From the NCBI GenBank assembly GCA_910576895.1, contig CAJTJZ010000094.1, positions 1-7,254 on the forward strand: a DNA stretch of 7,254 bases, read 5' to 3'. Of this stretch, positions 4,679-7,254 are shown piece by piece. The position numbers and the translations under genes are program-made. The number at the start of each line of letters is the position of its first letter. The first letter of the stretch is position 1. This DNA is from an uncultured Lachnospiraceae bacterium (GTDB taxonomy: Bacteria; Bacillota; Clostridia; Lachnospirales; Lachnospiraceae). The notes beneath the pieces are model-generated. The model was not told where the DNA came from. It made no database searches and worked only from the letters and a program-made list of their open reading frames with translations.

Positions 4679-7182
4679 AAAAATTATCTTTTCGGGAAAT
4701 CGTAGCCTGTACAGGCGGAACAACCTCTTACTGTGGTGATGATTTTTTCTTATCTTCCATAAAATTTGATTCTCGTGGTGAAATAAAAGATGCTGCTTTT
4801 ATTGCCTTTATTACAGAAAAAGACAATGGACATCACTATATTTCTATGGCAGAAAAAAAAGGTGCACTAGCAGCAATTGTATCAGAAGAAACCAATACCA
4901 GCCTTCCTACAATTATGGTAGAAGATACAAAAAAGGCTTATCAAGAGATTGCTCTTTATTACCGTAATAAATTTACCTGCCCTATCATTGCAATCACTGG
5001 CAGCAATGGAAAAACAACGGTAAAAGATATGCTAACAGCAATATTATCTACAAGATTTAAAGTACTTTCTACGGAAAAAAATTATAACAATGAATTAGGT
5101 GTTCCACAAACACTTCTTATGCTTGATAATACTTATGATATTGTTGTGCTTGAAATGGGTATGAACCACAGTGGAGAAATCCACACATTATCTATGATTG
5201 CAAAACCTGAGATAGGAATTATTACAAACATTGGTCTGGCACATATTGGAAATCTTAACGATAGCAAAAAAGCTATTTTTGATGCAAAAATGGAACTTAC
5301 CGATGGAATGAAAAAACAGGGTACTTTGATCTTATATCATAATGATCCTATGCTTTGTAATGTTACAAAAGAAGATATCCATATTATATTTTGTGGTCTT
5401 ACAGAAAATGAGCATAACGGACTCTATGCAACCAATATTTCGGAGTATTGGGAAAAAGATCACTATGGACTTACCTTTTTATTGCATTATAATAAAGAGA
5501 GTTATCATTGCCACCTTCCCATTCTTGGAAAACATAATGTAGGAAATGCATTGCTTGCCTTAACTGCTTCTATCAAAGCAGGGATTCCTTTAGAACAAGG
5601 CATTGCAGCATTACAAAATTATCCAAGAAGTCCTATGCGATTAGAAACTGTAAAGCTTCATGGCATTTATTTTATAAAAGATTATTATAATGCAAGTATT
5701 GATTCTACAAAAGCCGCCCTTGATACTCTTTCTGAAATCAAATGCAGTGGAAAAAAAATAGCAATTCTTGGAGAAGTAAAAGAACTTGGAAAGCAAAGCG
5801 AAATTTTACATTCTGAGCTTGCTTCCTATACCGTTGGCAAAGCAGATCTTGTTTACTATTTAGGAAATTATCAAGAAGCTTTTCTTTCTGGTAGAAAAGA
5901 CAGTTATTGTTTTTCTACAAAAGAGGAATTAAATCTTGCTCTTTCTTATGCAATTACAAAGAAAGAATTACAAGCTAATGATATTGTTTTAATGAAAGGA
6001 TCTCATGAAAACAAACTATGGGAACAATATGATTTTATTTATAATCTTTTAGAACATGGAAGCACCATACCATCACAAACACAGCTTCTTATTGATGTAG
6101 CTGCATTAAAACATAATTATACTGCCATTAAACATTATGTTGGAAATGATGTAGAAATTATGCCAGTAGTAAAAGCAGATGCCTATGGCAGTGGTGCTAG
6201 ACTTTTAGCAACGATTTATCCTGATTGCAGCTTTTTTGCAGTCGCTGATTTACGAGAGGCAGAAGAACTTCATCCTCTTATGCCAAAGGCTCGTTTTCTT
6301 GTATTATATGAGCCTTTTGAACAAGATATTGCATGGCTTATAGAGCATGATTATATTGTTGTTAGTGCCAGTCGAATTTCTTTTCTTCAAAAATTAAATG
6401 CTGCTGCAAAAAAAGCTAGAAAAAAACAGGCAGTTCATATAGAGATTGATACAGGAATGGGACGACTTGGAGCATTTCTAAAAGAGTGTCATACACTTGC
6501 AGAAACATTATTAATATGTAACAATTTAATTATTGAAGGTATTTTTACTCATTATTCCAGTGCTGATATGTATGAGCCTGCTGATTTAGAATTTACGGCT
6601 ATGCAGACAGAAAAATTTAAAAAAGCGATAAAAATAGTAGAAGATATTGTTGGAGAAATTCCATATAAACATGCTTGTGCTGGTGCTGCTATTTTTAATC
6701 CAAAGGCAGAATTATTTAATCTTGTGCGTCCCGGATATATTTTAAGAGGTTATTATCCATGTAAGGAAATTAAAGAAAAAATTGATTTAAAACCTGCATT
6801 AAAATATATTGCAAGAATTGCACAAATCAGGGAATTTGAACCGGGAGAAAGCATTAGTTATGGAAGACATTTTATTACCAAACGGAAAACACGCCTTGCA
6901 GAAGTTCCGGTTGGTTATTCAGATGGACTTATGCGAAAACTTTCTAATCGTGGTGCTTTTGTAATTAATGGTCAATTAGCACCAATTGTTGGAAATATTA
7001 CGATGGATTATACTATGGTTGATATTACAGATATTACAGGTTCTGTACAAATCGGAGATGAAGCCGCTATTTTTGATAATATTAATATGACAGTCGAACA
7101 TATGGCAGAATTATGTGATACGATTGGTTATGAAATTTTAACAAATATAAAAAATAAAGCGGATCGCATTGAAATTTTTTGA
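4675..7182 (+). CDS. Fused MurF (UDP-MurNAc-tripeptide--D-Ala-D-Ala ligase) and alanine racemase-like protein
   Basis: This 835-residue cytoplasmic protein joins two cell-wall enzymes in one uninterrupted frame. Residues 1-460 are MurF, which adds D-Ala-D-Ala to UDP-MurNAc-tripeptide using ATP. They show the ATP loop GSNGKTT at 109-115, NYNNELGVP at 136-144, EMGMNHSGEI at 160-169, NIGLAHIG at 185-192, the likely carbamylated Lys205 in AKMEL, and KDYYNAS at 335-341. Residues from about 469 to 835 are a fold-type III alanine racemase domain, which supplies D-Ala using PLP. They show VVKADAYG with the PLP lysine Lys500, IDTGMGRLG at 591-599, THYSSAD at 625-631, RPG at 685-687, the catalytic Tyr748 in VGYSDG, and MDYTMVD at 777-783. 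Positions corresponding to the carbamylated lysine and two PLP-phosphate contacts are changed (Glu590, Ala669, Gly670). MurF-Alr fusions are best known from Bacteroidetes. The ATG overlaps the coaBC stop, and GGAG (4661-4664) lies 10 bases upstream. MurF function is secure; racemase activity is less certain. Confidence 0.92.
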   Translation: MKKLSFREIVACTGGTTSYCGDDFFLSSIKFDSRGEIKDAAFIAFITEKDNGHHYISMAEKKGALAAIVSEETNTSLPTIMVEDTKKAYQEIALYYRNKFTCPIIAITGSNGKTTVKDMLTAILSTRFKVLSTEKNYNNELGVPQTLLMLDNTYDIVVLEMGMNHSGEIHTLSMIAKPEIGIITNIGLAHIGNLNDSKKAIFDAKMELTDGMKKQGTLILYHNDPMLCNVTKEDIHIIFCGLTENEHNGLYATNISEYWEKDHYGLTFLLHYNKESYHCHLPILGKHNVGNALLALTASIKAGIPLEQGIAALQNYPRSPMRLETVKLHGIYFIKDYYNASIDSTKAALDTLSEIKCSGKKIAILGEVKELGKQSEILHSELASYTVGKADLVYYLGNYQEAFLSGRKDSYCFSTKEELNLALSYAITKKELQANDIVLMKGSHENKLWEQYDFIYNLLEHGSTIPSQTQLLIDVAALKHNYTAIKHYVGNDVEIMPVVKADAYGSGARLLATIYPDCSFFAVADLREAEELHPLMPKARFLVLYEPFEQDIAWLIEHDYIVVSASRISFLQKLNAAAKKARKKQAVHIEIDTGMGRLGAFLKECHTLAETLLICNNLIIEGIFTHYSSADMYEPADLEFTAMQTEKFKKAIKIVEDIVGEIPYKHACAGAAIFNPKAELFNLVRPGYILRGYYPCKEIKEKIDLKPALKYIARIAQIREFEPGESISYGRHFITKRKTRLAEVPVGYSDGLMRKLSNRGAFVINGQLAPIVGNITMDYTMVDITDITGSVQIGDEAAIFDNINMTVEHMAELCDTIGYEILTNIKNKADRIEIF

Positions 7183-7199
7183 AACATTCAAATGTCTAT

Positions 7200-7254
7200 G
7201 TCAACAACACCCCACCTGTAGAGGTGGGGGCTTGCAAAAGCCTAATTGACTAGC
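7200..7254 (-). mobile_element. Possible end of an IS200/IS605-type element, continuing past the window
   Basis: A perfect eight-pair GC-rich hairpin (CCCCACCT 7210-7217, loop GTAG, AGGTGGGG 7222-7229) is joined at base 7229 to a second stem (GGCTT 7229-7233, loop GCAA, AAGCC 7238-7242). There is no T-run, so it is a poor intrinsic terminator. From memory, the GTTGAC-flanked GGTGGGG hairpin beside GGCTTGCAA-like sequence resembles the terminal hairpin region of tnpB-carrying IS200/IS605 elements in Clostridia. The resemblance suggests a right end read on the minus strand, with the element boundary around 7199-7209. No transposase or TnpB frame can be confirmed in the 50 bases available. The alternative is a stand-alone hairpin that protects or terminates the operon transcript. 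Confidence 0.4.

Noticed and set aside
5342..5542. 66-residue + strand frame inside murF-alr
   Set aside because: It is an out-of-frame shadow of the MurF domain; its hydrophobic look comes from AT-rich codons.
7210..7229. Ordinary rho-independent terminator after murF-alr
   Set aside because: The stem is strong but is followed by GCTTGCAAAAGCC instead of a T-run on the + strand, and the minus strand also lacks a T-run after it.

Overview
The window holds six genes on the + strand in one tightly packed array. It reads as a coenzyme A precursor operon that runs into a cell-wall gene: panG-like ketopantoate reductase, panB, panC, panD, coaBC, and a two-domain MurF-alanine racemase fusion. The AT-rich composition, the strong GGAGG-type ribosome binding sites, the TTG start and the style of the proteins point to a low-GC Gram-positive bacterium (Bacillota, probably class Clostridia). 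The family cannot be fixed from the sequence alone.

Layout. Bases 1-219 are AT-rich and noncoding. They contain a plausible promoter (61-89) and, just before the first gene, a terminator-like hairpin whose 3' arm overlaps the Shine-Dalgarno sequence. The genes follow at 220-1086 (panG-like), 1129-1956 (panB), 2039-2890 (panC), 3003-3389 (panD), 3458-4678 (coaBC) and 4675-7182 (murF-alr). The largest gap, panC-panD (112 bases), holds a compact palindrome and a long imperfect hairpin. The last 72 bases hold a GC-rich hairpin and a second small hairpin. They have no T-run and resemble the end of an IS200/IS605-type element lying mostly beyond the window.

How the genes work together. PanB makes ketopantoate, the PanG-like reductase makes pantoate, PanD makes beta-alanine from aspartate, and PanC joins the two into pantothenate. 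After phosphorylation by a pantothenate kinase that is not in the window, CoaBC makes 4'-phosphopantetheine. The last protein overlaps coaBC by four bases (ATGA). It would link alanine racemisation to addition of D-Ala-D-Ala to the peptidoglycan precursor. 

The points most worth a second look are the MurF-Alr fusion in this genomic setting, apparent substitutions at several normally conserved cofactor-pocket positions in its racemase half, RNA structures at the panG and panD starts, and the possible transposon end. No CRISPR array, tRNA, rRNA or recognised riboswitch class was seen.
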